From the NCBI GenBank assembly GCA_963664255.1, contig OY760938.1, positions 434,001 to 498,000 on the forward strand: a stretch of 64,000 bases of DNA, written 5' to 3'. Position numbers and translations under genes: made by a program. This DNA is from G963663775 sp963664255. GTDB lineage: Bacteria > Bacillota > Clostridia > Oscillospirales > Butyricicoccaceae. This document shows positions 57,915 to 64,000 of this stretch, piece after piece. The notes beneath the pieces were generated by a model. It saw only the letters and a list, made by a program, of their open reading frames with translations, did no database searches and was not told the origin of the DNA. Each line of letters opens with the position of its first letter. Position 1 is the stretch's first letter.

Positions 57915-59512
57915 GCCGCATTCCTCCTGTTGTTTCTGGTGGGTTTCTTCTCAAAGTGTGTTTTCTGCAAATGCGCCAGCCACTTGTCACAAAATGCCCA
58001 TGCTTCTTCTGGTGCTTTCCCATTGCGGTCAGCTCTGCACTGCACAATGGTGTTGGTTTTCTCGTCATATTCCACCGTGCAGAAAGATGTCCCCGCATCC
58101 AACCGCCGCCGCAGTACAAAAATGGCGGTTTCGCCGTTCGTGTGTCGCTTCGCATATCCTGCCACGCAGTTGTGGTTTTGTTCTCCCTCACGAATGAGTT
58201 CCGTCTGGCTGTCGATGGGGCGAATGATGAAATCATGGTCGTAAAACTGCGCCCAACGCAATCGCCGGCGGCGCATCCGAAACAACTGATTTCTTGCATC
58301 CTGTTCACGCTGCTTCTTCGCATTCTCCAGCGCACCAATCCGTTCCGAAAGCCGTGCGTGTGATTGGGGCAAATTTACCGGCATCCAGTCACCATCTGCA
58401 ATGCGCAGGGTGTCCAACTGCCTTAAATAGTCACGATGGTCAAGCATCGTTTCATAAATGCCCGCTTGGCTTTTCCGTGCCTGCCGTTCGTAATAACTGC
58501 GCAGCTCCTTGTGGCGCACGCCGCAGCGTTCCAGATTCTGCGCATATATATCGCTTGGCAATCTTGCAACCTGTTCTGCATAAATTGCACTTGCAGCATC
58601 TGCCTGCACCGCCCCTGCCTCTCGCAACGTCCGATAGCACAAAAGCACATCTGTTGATTTCCCTGCCAGTAGGCGCAGTTCCTGCCCATGCATCCCGCCA
58701 CGAAACAACTTCTTGAAGGTTGTCGCACGGAAATTGACCACACGATTCACCGCAGAAGCTTGCCCGTTCAGCTTGCTTTGCACCAGATTGGAACATCCGA
58801 TTTTCATCAGTGCTTCCACCGCCCGTGGATGCTTGGCGTACAGTGCCAAATATTCGACCATCGGCATTCGTTCCATCTCCAGAACCTGTGGCAGCATGGC
58901 ATATTCCAAGCAGCTACCTTTCAAATCCACATCATCTTCGATGTAGGTCGGATAAAAGTCATAGCTGTAGGACGAAATCCGCCAATTTTCCGTTGTTACA
59001 CGCTTCATTTTGTGCAAATCCCATCCACCAATGGGCAGAAATTTGTATTTGTACTTCTCGGCAATGCCATCATCAAACCGATAATGCGCCAACTCATTCC
59101 ATGTTGCGTGCTCCTCGCCGACCTCTCCGAATACGTGATAACATTGCAGTGCCCGCAGCCAAACGGTGCGCCCTGCGCCACGTTGGAAGTGATAGTATAG
59201 GAATCGTGTGGTCTGCTTCTTGTGCCGTCCACTCCATCCTTTTGGTTTCACATTTGCCCCACAGACCGGACATACATTCCTTGCTTTGGGGTGGGTATCT
59301 TTTTTTCTTATGTAGCTGCGTCCCTTGCATCGTGTGCAATACGTGTCCCAACCTTCGCCGTCTTTGGGGTCGCTCTCCATCGGCCAGCCAACATCCTCCG
59401 CAATGTGCCGCCGCCAAAACAGATAATTGTCGTCCAGCAGCACCGTGTCGAGCAGCTTGCGCTCCAGTGCCGCCTCATCGATGGGCGGCATGGTGTCAAA
59501 AATGTCCTGCAT
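57911..59512 (-). CDS. PcfJ-domain protein
   Basis: A 533-residue protein. N-terminal zinc ribbon (CTRCKGRS....CPVCGANV), a large middle, and a C-terminal PcfJ domain: LIREGEQNHNCVAGYAKRH and SFCTVEYDEKTNTIVQCRADRNGKAPEEAWAF. PcfJ proteins are encoded by conjugative plasmids, ICEs and phages beside PcfK; their role is not settled. GAGGTGATGGGCA precedes the ATG. It is next to the PcfK/AcrIIA9-like gene, as in other elements. Confidence 0.78.
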   Translation of the reverse strand: MQDIFDTMPPIDEAALERKLLDTVLLDDNYLFWRRHIAEDVGWPMESDPKDGEGWDTYCTRCKGRSYIRKKDTHPKARNVCPVCGANVKPKGWSGRHKKQTTRFLYYHFQRGAGRTVWLRALQCYHVFGEVGEEHATWNELAHYRFDDGIAEKYKYKFLPIGGWDLHKMKRVTTENWRISSYSYDFYPTYIEDDVDLKGSCLEYAMLPQVLEMERMPMVEYLALYAKHPRAVEALMKIGCSNLVQSKLNGQASAVNRVVNFRATTFKKLFRGGMHGQELRLLAGKSTDVLLCYRTLREAGAVQADAASAIYAEQVARLPSDIYAQNLERCGVRHKELRSYYERQARKSQAGIYETMLDHRDYLRQLDTLRIADGDWMPVNLPQSHARLSERIGALENAKKQREQDARNQLFRMRRRRLRWAQFYDHDFIIRPIDSQTELIREGEQNHNCVAGYAKRHTNGETAIFVLRRRLDAGTSFCTVEYDEKTNTIVQCRADRNGKAPEEAWAFCDKWLAHLQKTHFEKKPTRNNRRNAA

Positions 59513-59523
59513 TGCCCATCACC

Positions 59524-59865
59524 TCACAAGTAACTGTCGAAATCTACTTTGACTACATTTTTCGGTTTGGATTCTCCATCCAGCCATTCATGCGGAATAT
59601 GGTAGAAGTCCAGAATCACCCGCACAGCCTCGTTCTTTGTTGTGACCTTGAAAACCGGGCACGCCCAAAAGCCATTCGTTGCGTGCTCTCTGGCATATGC
59701 TTTCAACGCTTCAAAGCATTTATCGAGTCCCATCTCTGCATTGGCAAGGTCCTGCTCAATCAACTCCGCTGCCTGTTGTGACTTTTCACCGACCTTATAT
59801 AGAATTTCGCCAATCGTACGGCTTCCGCCGGTTGCTGCCGAAATCGCTTCTAATATTCTGCTCAT
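59524..59865 (-). CDS. PcfK/AcrIIA9-like small protein, candidate anti-CRISPR
   Basis: A 113-residue protein. Its core EMGLDKCFEALKAYAREHATNG followed by a short AVRVILDFYHIPHEWL helix has the PcfK-like layout (K.CF.Y....A....NG then a helix with an aromatic pair). AcrIIA9, an inhibitor of Cas9, belongs to this group. The match is by pattern, and most PcfK-like proteins are untested. ATG 59865 follows AAAGAGG by 7 bp; the longer frame to 60045 has no site. It is directly upstream of pcfJ. Confidence 0.55.
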   Translation of the reverse strand: MSRILEAISAATGGSRTIGEILYKVGEKSQQAAELIEQDLANAEMGLDKCFEALKAYAREHATNGFWACPVFKVTTKNEAVRVILDFYHIPHEWLDGESKPKNVVKVDFDSYL

Positions 59866-60041
59866 CGTAAAACCTCTTTCTTTTACATCCAGAACATATG
59901 TTTTCTTTGCGGCAAAAATGTGCAAAAATATACCGCAAGCCAACAGAAGCAACTGCCGTGCAATCACTAAACCCTTATGACTTGCGGCATATTCCGCTCC
60001 ATTTGTCTTATATCCTTCACGGAACACCGCGCTATACCGCC

Positions 60042-60260
60042 TCATGTCTGCTGTCCTGTGTCCGCAAATCGGATGCGCTCCACTGCTACAATCGCCACTG
60101 CTCGACCGCTTTTGTCGAGCAGCTCCCCTTGGTAGAACGGCGGGGTGCCGTCCTTACCTTTTCGGAGAATGATTGCTTGTACGCATTGATAGGTGATGTC
60201 GTTTTTGTCCATTACCGACACCCCGCTGTTGAACGCATAAATGAGTTCATCTACCGTCAT
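60042..60260 (-). CDS. Small early phage protein
   Basis: A 72-residue protein with beta-rich repeats (GVSVMDKNDITYQCVQAIILRKG, GRAVAIVAVERI). Its ATG overlaps the stop of the AbrB-like gene (ATGA), so it is coupled. No family recognised. Confidence 0.6.
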   Translation of the reverse strand: MTVDELIYAFNSGVSVMDKNDITYQCVQAIILRKGKDGTPPFYQGELLDKSGRAVAIVAVERIRFADTGQQT

Positions 60261-60502
60261 GATGTTTCACGCATCTCCTTTTTGCAGTTCGGACACACAT
60301 TTTTCCCCTTGAAATGCACAACATCCTTTGCATTTCCGCAGAAGATGCAAGACGGTTCATATTTAGTAAGGATGATTTGCGAGCCGTCCACATAGATTTC
60401 AAGCGAATCATTGACCTTGATGTCGAGTGTGCGACGCAATTCAATCGGTAACACAATGCGTCCTACATTATCGACCTTACGAACAATTCCTGTAGCTTTC
60501 AT
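60257..60502 (-). CDS. AbrB/MazE-type regulator with zinc ribbon
   Basis: An 81-residue DNA-binding protein. Residues 1-45 are a swapped-hairpin AbrB domain (MKATGIVRKVDNVGRIVLPI, LRRTLDI), and the C-terminal part has CIFCG and CPNC pairs. It may be a transition-state-like regulator of early phage genes. GGAGG lies 12 bp before ATG 60502, somewhat far. Confidence 0.82.
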   Translation of the reverse strand: MKATGIVRKVDNVGRIVLPIELRRTLDIKVNDSLEIYVDGSQIILTKYEPSCIFCGNAKDVVHFKGKNVCPNCKKEMRETS

Positions 60503-60541
60503 ATTGACAACCGCCTCCAACACGGTTATGATATAAATGAT

Positions 60542-60745
60542 TTATTTCCTATCTGCCGTTCTTGAAGTTGCACCTTCTTGAGCGGCTTTTTTCTTTTGGT
60601 ATGCTGCGAATGAATCGACAATCCATTTTGGCGGTGCGTCGCTCCTTGTGGCTTTCGCTGCGCGTTGCTTTTTCCGCACCGTAACGGAAGCCGCTTCCAC
60701 GTTATACCGCTGTACTAGCAGCTTTTTTTCGGCTTGGCTTCTCAT
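60542..60745 (-). CDS. Small basic phage protein
   Basis: A 67-residue Lys/Arg/Ala-rich protein (MRSQAEKKLLVQRYNVEAAS, KKQRAAKAT). AAAGGAG lies 9 bp before ATG 60745. It overlaps the zinc-ribbon gene upstream by 44 bp in another frame, so it is likely coupled. Function unknown. Confidence 0.5.
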   Translation of the reverse strand: MRSQAEKKLLVQRYNVEAASVTVRKKQRAAKATRSDAPPKWIVDSFAAYQKKKAAQEGATSRTADRK

Positions 60746-60914
60746 TGCTTGCCACTCCTTTGCTCTTACGTGTGACCGCATATTTCGTTCCATATCGGCG
60801 GCGGCCACATTTCCAACAGGTGATTTTTTCGCTCTTTCCGCCGACTGGCTTGGTATCATGCGTTTCCTGCATTGCTTTCACGCAGGGCACGCACAAAAAT
60901 CTATTGATTGGCAT
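60702..60914 (-). CDS. Small zinc-ribbon phage protein
   Basis: A 70-residue protein with CVPCVKAMQE and ITCWKCGRRRYG, four cysteines that can hold zinc, and a Lys-rich tail. GGGGGAAG precedes its ATG. Typical of early regions; function unknown. Confidence 0.65.
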   Translation of the reverse strand: MPINRFLCVPCVKAMQETHDTKPVGGKSEKITCWKCGRRRYGTKYAVTRKSKGVASNEKPSRKKAASTAV

Positions 60915-60933
60915 ATGTAATCTTCCCCCTGCG

Positions 60934-61278
60934 TTAAGTATCGCAATTCGCAGCTTGATACAGCATGCAGTCCTCGCAATGCTCTTGTTTCACTGCGGCA
61001 CGGTATTTGTCGCCAGCGGCGCAATCCTCCGCAAAGGTTTCCGGATGGTAATACATCTGCATACTTTCGCCCGAACCCGATGTCATGCGAATTCTAAGCA
61101 GTCCGTCGCATTCGTGCCAATCATTTTCCACGGTTACAACGAATCGACCAAGCAGCATTTGGTAGATGTGCACGCCCTCGGTTGCGTCTACCGCTTCTAG
61201 TTCTGCGCCAGACAAACCAAATTCATGCGCTACAAGTGTTCTTGCAGTGTCTTGCGTTAATTCCACTGGATTTTTCAT
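60934..61278 (-). CDS. Early phage protein of unknown function
   Basis: A 114-residue acidic protein (LTQDTARTLVAHEFGLSGAELE, DWHECDGLLRIRM) ending in a Cys-containing helix. It overlaps the upstream HTH gene by 4 bp. No family recognised. Confidence 0.6.
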   Translation of the reverse strand: MKNPVELTQDTARTLVAHEFGLSGAELEAVDATEGVHIYQMLLGRFVVTVENDWHECDGLLRIRMTSGSGESMQMYYHPETFAEDCAAGDKYRAAVKQEHCEDCMLYQAANCDT

Positions 61279-61487
61279 AAAATCTCAACCTTTCCATACA
61301 TGAACGCCAAAAAGGCGCGTCTTGGGATGCGTACTCTTGTTCCCGCTCGTATAACAGGGAATCCCAACCCTGTCGGGTCTTCTCTTGCCTGTATGCGAAT
61401 CGACTGCGGGTTAAATTTAAGTAGCGGTGCAACTTGCTCCGGTGTAAGCGTTTCTTCCGACAATGCTTCAATTTCCTGCAAAGTCAT
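61275..61487 (-). CDS. Small helix-turn-helix DNA-binding protein (MerR/excisionase-like fold)
   Basis: A 70-residue protein: LTPEQVAPLLKFNPQSIRIQ then FPVIRAGTRVRIPRRAFLAFM, the winged helix pattern of excisionase-type HTH_17 proteins. AGGAG precedes its ATG. It could be an Xis or an early regulator; position argues for a regulator. Confidence 0.7.
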   Translation of the reverse strand: MTLQEIEALSEETLTPEQVAPLLKFNPQSIRIQAREDPTGLGFPVIRAGTRVRIPRRAFLAFMYGKVEIL

Positions 61488-61522
61488 AGGCTTGTCTCCT
61501 TTCCGTCATATGCGGCGGGCGC

Positions 61523-61708
61523 TTAACCCGCCGCTTTTTTGACCGGTTCCTGCATACACGGCAGCTTATTCGCCACAATGGCACCCTGCATCATATAGAA
61601 AAACATCTTTTGTTCTTCCGGCGTAAGCTTCTGGATAATGTCCGTGAACTTCTCTGCATAGCTGTACTCCTTAGCAGTTACCTTGCGGGTTTCTGTGTTT
61701 TGTAACAT
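61523..61708 (-). CDS. Small early phage protein
   Basis: A 61-residue helical protein (YAEKFTDIIQKLTPEEQKMFFYMMQG). AGGGAGGG lies 9 bp before the ATG and it is the first gene after the early promoter at 61744. Function unknown. Confidence 0.62.
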   Translation of the reverse strand: MLQNTETRKVTAKEYSYAEKFTDIIQKLTPEEQKMFFYMMQGAIVANKLPCMQEPVKKAAG

Positions 61709-61743
61709 AACTTGTCCCTCCCTTCTAGTTGACTTTTGATAAT

Positions 61744-61772
61744 ATTATCCACGAAAAAGATGGAATGTTCAA
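61744..61772 (-). promoter_or_regulatory. Leftward early promoter
   Basis: On the minus strand TTGAAC (61772-61767), 17 bp, GATAAT (61749-61744). The 12-bp palindrome GATAATATTATC overlaps the -10 box and may be an operator. About 35 bp before the 61708 ATG. Confidence 0.65.
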
Positions 61773-61931
61773 AGTCGATTACAGGCGAAAAGTATGAACG
61801 AAATATGAATGAAAATCTTATAAAGTCTTGGAAAATTGTTTAAAGACGCATTAAGAAATAATAACAATTATCACTTCTTGATTTTCTTTATTTTTCGCAC
61901 TTATTCGTTGAAATAATCCGTTTTTCTCGCT

Positions 61932-62195
61932 CTATCGATATATGGCATTCATTTTAATGTAATTACTTCCGCACGCTTTATATCTAATGCGAATGACCTT
62001 GCTTCCGCAGACCAACCTCTCTGGGTACCCTACTTTACTAAGCCAATCATCAATTTTTGCAATTACGTTGTCAGCGCCATCAATATGAAGCTGTTTCATA
62101 ATTGCATCAATCGCTCTGATATGCGGTTTACCTGAATGTGAGTAAATGCCCAACTGCTTTGCAATTTCAGCAGTATCGTGAATGCACTTGTTCAC
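61932..62195 (-). CDS. Small early phage protein
   Basis: An 87-residue protein (MNKCIHDTAEIAKQLGIYSH, then LSKVGYPERLVCGSKVIRIRY) not recognised. I start at GTG 62195, which has AAGGGGG 8 bp upstream; GTG 62204 is too close to that site. The leader contains one copy of a 19-bp repeat shared with the gene at 62455. Confidence 0.55.
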   Translation of the reverse strand: MNKCIHDTAEIAKQLGIYSHSGKPHIRAIDAIMKQLHIDGADNVIAKIDDWLSKVGYPERLVCGSKVIRIRYKACGSNYIKMNAIYR

Positions 62196-62216
62196 ACTTG
62201 TCACCCCCTTCTTGTG

Positions 62217-62245
62217 TTGTCGTTCCCTCCGTTCGGTGGTAAAAT
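62217..62245 (+). promoter_or_regulatory. Promoter of the small rightward gene
   Basis: TTGTCG (62217-62222), 17 bp, TAAAAT (62240-62245). The start site would be directly in front of the AAAGGAGG ribosome site. Confidence 0.55.
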
Positions 62246-62268
62246 AATGGCGAAAGGAGGTTTTTCCT

Positions 62269-62442
62269 ATGGTTGATACTCAAAAATTGCGCAAGGCAGT
62301 CAGCAACTTTAAACACTGGTCTACGCCTAGCAACGGAAGCGGTTCTACTCCAGCAACTGTTTCCGATGTGAATAATGTCATTTCCAATGTTGCAAAACTG
62401 TTCAACACATTCATCGATGAACTAGAAAAAGAACAGGATTGA
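62269..62442 (+). CDS. Small rightward phage protein
   Basis: A 57-residue protein (MVDTQKLRKAVSNFKHWSTP, a Ser/Gly linker, then VNNVISNVAKLFNTFIDELE). AAAGGAGG lies 6 bp before the ATG. It is the only rightward gene within the leftward early block, with its own promoter and a downstream hairpin. Two amphipathic helices; it could bind a partner, but no function is known. Confidence 0.6.
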   Translation: MVDTQKLRKAVSNFKHWSTPSNGSGSTPATVSDVNNVISNVAKLFNTFIDELEKEQD

Positions 62443-62445
62443 CCT

Positions 62446-62477
62446 CAGAAGCCATCAGTTACCGCTGGTGGCTTCTG
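62446..62477 (+). terminator. Hairpin between convergent small genes
   Basis: CAGAAGCCA.CAG/CTG.TGGCTTCTG around TTACCG, at the end of the rightward gene and overlapping the last codons of the leftward gene at 62455. No clear T-run. Confidence 0.45.
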
Positions 62478-62610
62478 TAATTGTTACAACGCCTAGCTCT
62501 TGAAGCTTGTAGTAGCACTCACTGATTTTTTCCTGCGCTTCCGTAAGTTCATCAAGAATACGCTTGACCTCTCCGTCTGGTACGCTGATGTTGATATGAT
62601 AGCTGTTCAT
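62455..62610 (-). CDS. Small first gene of the leftward early transcript
   Basis: A 51-residue protein (MNSYHINISVPDGEVKRILD then EAQEKISECYYKLQEL), helical. AAGGGGGTGAG precedes ATG 62610. It is the first gene behind the strong leftward promoter at 62674. Function unknown. Confidence 0.6.
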   Translation of the reverse strand: MNSYHINISVPDGEVKRILDELTEAQEKISECYYKLQELGVVTITEATSGN

Positions 62611-62673
62611 ACACCGCTCACCCCCTTCTTGTGTTGCAGTAACATATTTTTTCTTCTTTCGTGCTGTAAGCAC

Positions 62674-62702
62674 AATATAACACTTAAATTATGGTTTGTC
62701 AA
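62674..62702 (-). promoter_or_regulatory. Main leftward early promoter (lysis/lysogeny switch)
   Basis: On the minus strand TTGACA (62702-62697), 17 bp, TATATT (62679-62674). It diverges from the repressor promoter 33 bp to the right. Confidence 0.8.
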
Positions 62703-62734
62703 CACTTTTTGTAAAATTCTTTCTGTGTTTTGCG

Positions 62735-62763
62735 TTGACAGCACACATCCTATGTGATATAGT
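62735..62763 (+). promoter_or_regulatory. Repressor promoter with operator
   Basis: TTGACA (62735-62740), 17 bp, TATAGT (62758-62763). The spacer contains the inverted repeat CACAT-CCT-ATGTG (62744-62756), a likely repressor site for autoregulation. Confidence 0.78.
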
Positions 62764-62786
62764 GATTCTCACAAGGAGGTGAGATT

Positions 62787-63293
62787 ATGAATTCCCGTAT
62801 CAAAGCAGTTCGAAAATCATTGCACCTTTCCCAAGAGGATTTTGGAAAGCAACTTGGTGTTGGTCGAGGTGTAATTGTAAATATCGAATTAAACCGCGCC
62901 GAAATCAAGCCACTATTCATTGAGCATCTTTGTGATGTGTTCAATGTCAGCGAAGACTGGCTTCAAACAGGTGATGGCGAAATGTTTGTCATGACGGAAA
63001 CCTCCGCCATTGCACAGCTCTGCAAAGAGCACCACGCAAGCGACCTAGAGCGAAAGATTTTAGAATCCTATTTTAAAATTGACCCGTCTGTGCGAAACCA
63101 ATTTATTTCCGAATTCCTTGGCGATATGTTTGCGTCCCGCTCGGATACAACCGCTGTAGACGAAAATGAATCAAATGAGCTAACGCAAAATGCTTTCATT
63201 GAAAAAGAGTTGGAGGTATATCGTCGTGAATTGGAACTGGAGATTAAAGGGGCGGAAAAATCCTCGGCTTTGCCAGACACAAAGCACGCCTAA
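62787..63293 (+). CDS. XRE-family phage repressor
   Basis: A 168-residue regulator. Residues 1-65 are an XRE helix-turn-helix (MNSRIKAVRKSLHLSQEDFG, KQLGVGRGVIVNIELNR, then HLCDVFNVSEDWLQTG). The rest is helical with a coiled end (NAFIEKELEVYRRELELEI), likely for oligomerisation; no LexA-type peptidase is present. AAGGAGGTGA lies before the ATG. It is divergent from the early genes and is probably the immunity repressor. Confidence 0.88.
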   Translation: MNSRIKAVRKSLHLSQEDFGKQLGVGRGVIVNIELNRAEIKPLFIEHLCDVFNVSEDWLQTGDGEMFVMTETSAIAQLCKEHHASDLERKILESYFKIDPSVRNQFISEFLGDMFASRSDTTAVDENESNELTQNAFIEKELEVYRRELELEIKGAEKSSALPDTKHA

Positions 63294-63304
63294 AACGCAA
63301 AAAA

Positions 63305-63371
63305 GCTACTCATTACAAGTAGCCCATAAAACAGAAAAATCCCCCGCCGGTACCGCAAATACCGACGAGGG
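63305..63371. terminator. Tandem hairpins after the repressor
   Basis: GCTACT/AGTAGC (63305-63323), then CCCCCGCCGGTA/TACCGACGAGGG (63341-63371) around CCGCAAA. They lie 12 bp past the repressor stop and insulate it from the next gene. Confidence 0.6.
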
Positions 63372-63465
63372 TTTGTAGATATAGAAGCCTGTAGCAGCTC
63401 CTTGTATTATTATACCATATTATAGAATTAAATCAATATGGTGCTAATTTTAGGAGGGGTTTAGT

Positions 63466-64000
63466 TTGGATAAAAAAATAATTCTGGGTGGCACGGCGTA
63501 TTCAATTACGGCCGTTAAGGTTTTTCGTGCTCTATTCGTTGCATTAGGTGTCTGTTTTGTTGTTTTTGGTGTATATGGGCTTCCAGGCGGTATTTTGTTT
63601 ATTATATTCGGTCTGGTTTTATTTTTATTCGCATATAACTATTCTCTGGCCATTAAAAAAGCCGAGGGACAGTCAAGCGCCCCCGATTCCTCTGCACCTA
63701 GTAGTTATGATTTTGATGCTATGGATTTTGAAGATAAGCATGAGCGTGAAATTGAAAAATGGAATAAGAAAATTGATAAAGCTGAGTGTTCGAATTCCAC
63801 AGACCCTGATAAAATAGTTGCAGCGTATCGCAATGCAATTACGATATGTGATGAATTCAAAGATTTCTGCTATTCATTCGATAAAGGTGGTATTTCATAT
63901 TATGAACGCAACGAAGCATACCGCAAAAAGCAACTCCTTGATGACTTGAATATCTATCTATCCGAAGATTATGAGGAAGATAAAATAAATCACACAGAAT
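63466..64000 (+). CDS. Membrane-anchored protein, cut by the window edge
   Basis: A rightward frame from TTG 63466 (AGGAGGGG five bases upstream) that stays open to the end, over 178 codons. Two adjacent hydrophobic segments (about 20-60: VFRALFVALGVCFVVFGVYG and GGILFIIFGLVLFLFAYN) are followed by a charged cytosolic part (KHEREIEKWNKKIDKAEC). Placed directly after the repressor, where superinfection-exclusion or lysogenic conversion genes often lie. Function unknown. Confidence 0.6.
   Translation, partial: MDKKIILGGTAYSITAVKVFRALFVALGVCFVVFGVYGLPGGILFIIFGLVLFLFAYNYSLAIKKAEGQSSAPDSSAPSSYDFDAMDFEDKHEREIEKWNKKIDKAECSNSTDPDKIVAAYRNAITICDEFKDFCYSFDKGGISYYERNEAYRKKQLLDDLNIYLSEDYEEDKINHTE

Larger units (their letters stand above)
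62201..62636. repeat. 19-bp direct repeat in two early-gene leaders
   Basis: TCACCCCCTTCTTGTGTTG occurs identically at 62201-62219 and 62618-62636. Each copy covers the ribosome site region of a leftward gene; the first also overlaps the -35 box of the rightward promoter at 62217. It may be a duplicated leader or an operator. Confidence 0.7.
20645..64000. mobile_element. Integrated prophage (right end beyond window): lambda-like head, P2-like contractile tail
   Basis: Genes for packaging, head, contractile tail, lysis, replication and repression run almost without a break from 26155 to 63293, nearly all leftward. I place the left boundary at the tRNA-Ser 3' fragment (20645), so that the LRR protein, the unknown 171-residue protein and the caspase-ATPase are end cargo. 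The safe minimal extent is 26103 to at least 63293. The integrase and the intact tRNA-Ser should lie beyond 64000. All structural genes look full length, so the phage may be functional. Confidence 0.75.

Noticed and set aside
58810..59781. 323-codon rightward frame opposite pcfJ
   Set aside because: His/Pro/Cys-rich translation typical of an antisense shadow; PcfJ on the other strand has clear domains.
61275..61487. Excisionase of the prophage
   Set aside because: The fold fits, but it lies deep in the early operon far from the expected integrase; a regulator is as likely.

Overview
The window looks like a chromosomal segment from a gut-type member of the Clostridia (Eubacteriales; an Oscillospiraceae/Butyricicoccaceae-like organism is my inference). 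The reasons are the dimeric-type glycyl-tRNA synthetase, SLH-domain and BspA-type surface proteins, strong AGGAGG ribosome binding sites, TTGACA-17-TATAAT promoters, and a prophage with Firmicutes-type small proteins (CD1375-like, DUF1492-like, PcfJ/PcfK-like). The first 13 kb are core genome. A compact rightward aromatic amino acid operon runs aroF (3' end only)-aroB-aroC-pheA-aroA-aroE/aroK fusion, making chorismate and phenylpyruvate. It is followed by an SLH-anchored phosphodiester glycosidase, then by leftward sulP and glyS genes and a rightward tRNA-Pro whose promoter interlocks with that of glyS. A 174-bp palindromic MITE sits between the glycosidase and sulP.

From about 13 to 20.6 kb the sequence is mobile or accessory. 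It holds a secreted ferritin-like DUF2202 protein, a gene-free 700-bp stretch with a helically phased GCGTTACA repeat array, an IS256-family element inserted in an IS66-type transposase remnant, a TOPRIM-domain protein that may be a defence factor, and a large serine recombinase preceded by a TnpW-like small gene.

At 20645 the 3' part of a tRNA-Ser gene lies without its 5' half. Its orientation predicts an element integrated to its right, with the intact tRNA beyond the window. I read 20645 to past 64000 as one integrated prophage whose left end carries cargo: a BspA-like leucine-rich-repeat protein, a small protein of unknown function, and a caspase-like protease fused to a P-loop ATPase. 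From 26.1 to 48.7 kb lies a leftward late operon. It has a lambda-like head module in lambda order (TerS, TerL, W-like, portal, ClpP-type protease with nested scaffold, D, E, FI/FII positions, Z), then a P2-like contractile tail (sheath, tube, frameshifted chaperone, tape measure, X, D, U, 25/W, J, I, glycine-rich fibre), and a lysis cassette ending in amidase and Dam methylase.

From 48.7 to 62.7 kb come a rightward hicAB toxin-antitoxin pair and the leftward early/middle region: ArpU/DUF1492-like regulator, ParB, ParA, RecU, an HD hydrolase, a HUH-type rolling-circle initiator next to a 17-bp perfect hairpin and a predicted antisense-like small RNA, a DUF3102 coiled-coil protein, PcfJ, a PcfK/AcrIIA9-like protein, an AbrB-type regulator and many small proteins. 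A divergent promoter pair at 62674-62763 separates the leftward early genes from the rightward XRE repressor; a membrane protein cut by the window edge follows. No integrase gene is visible inside the prophage; it is expected beyond 64000.
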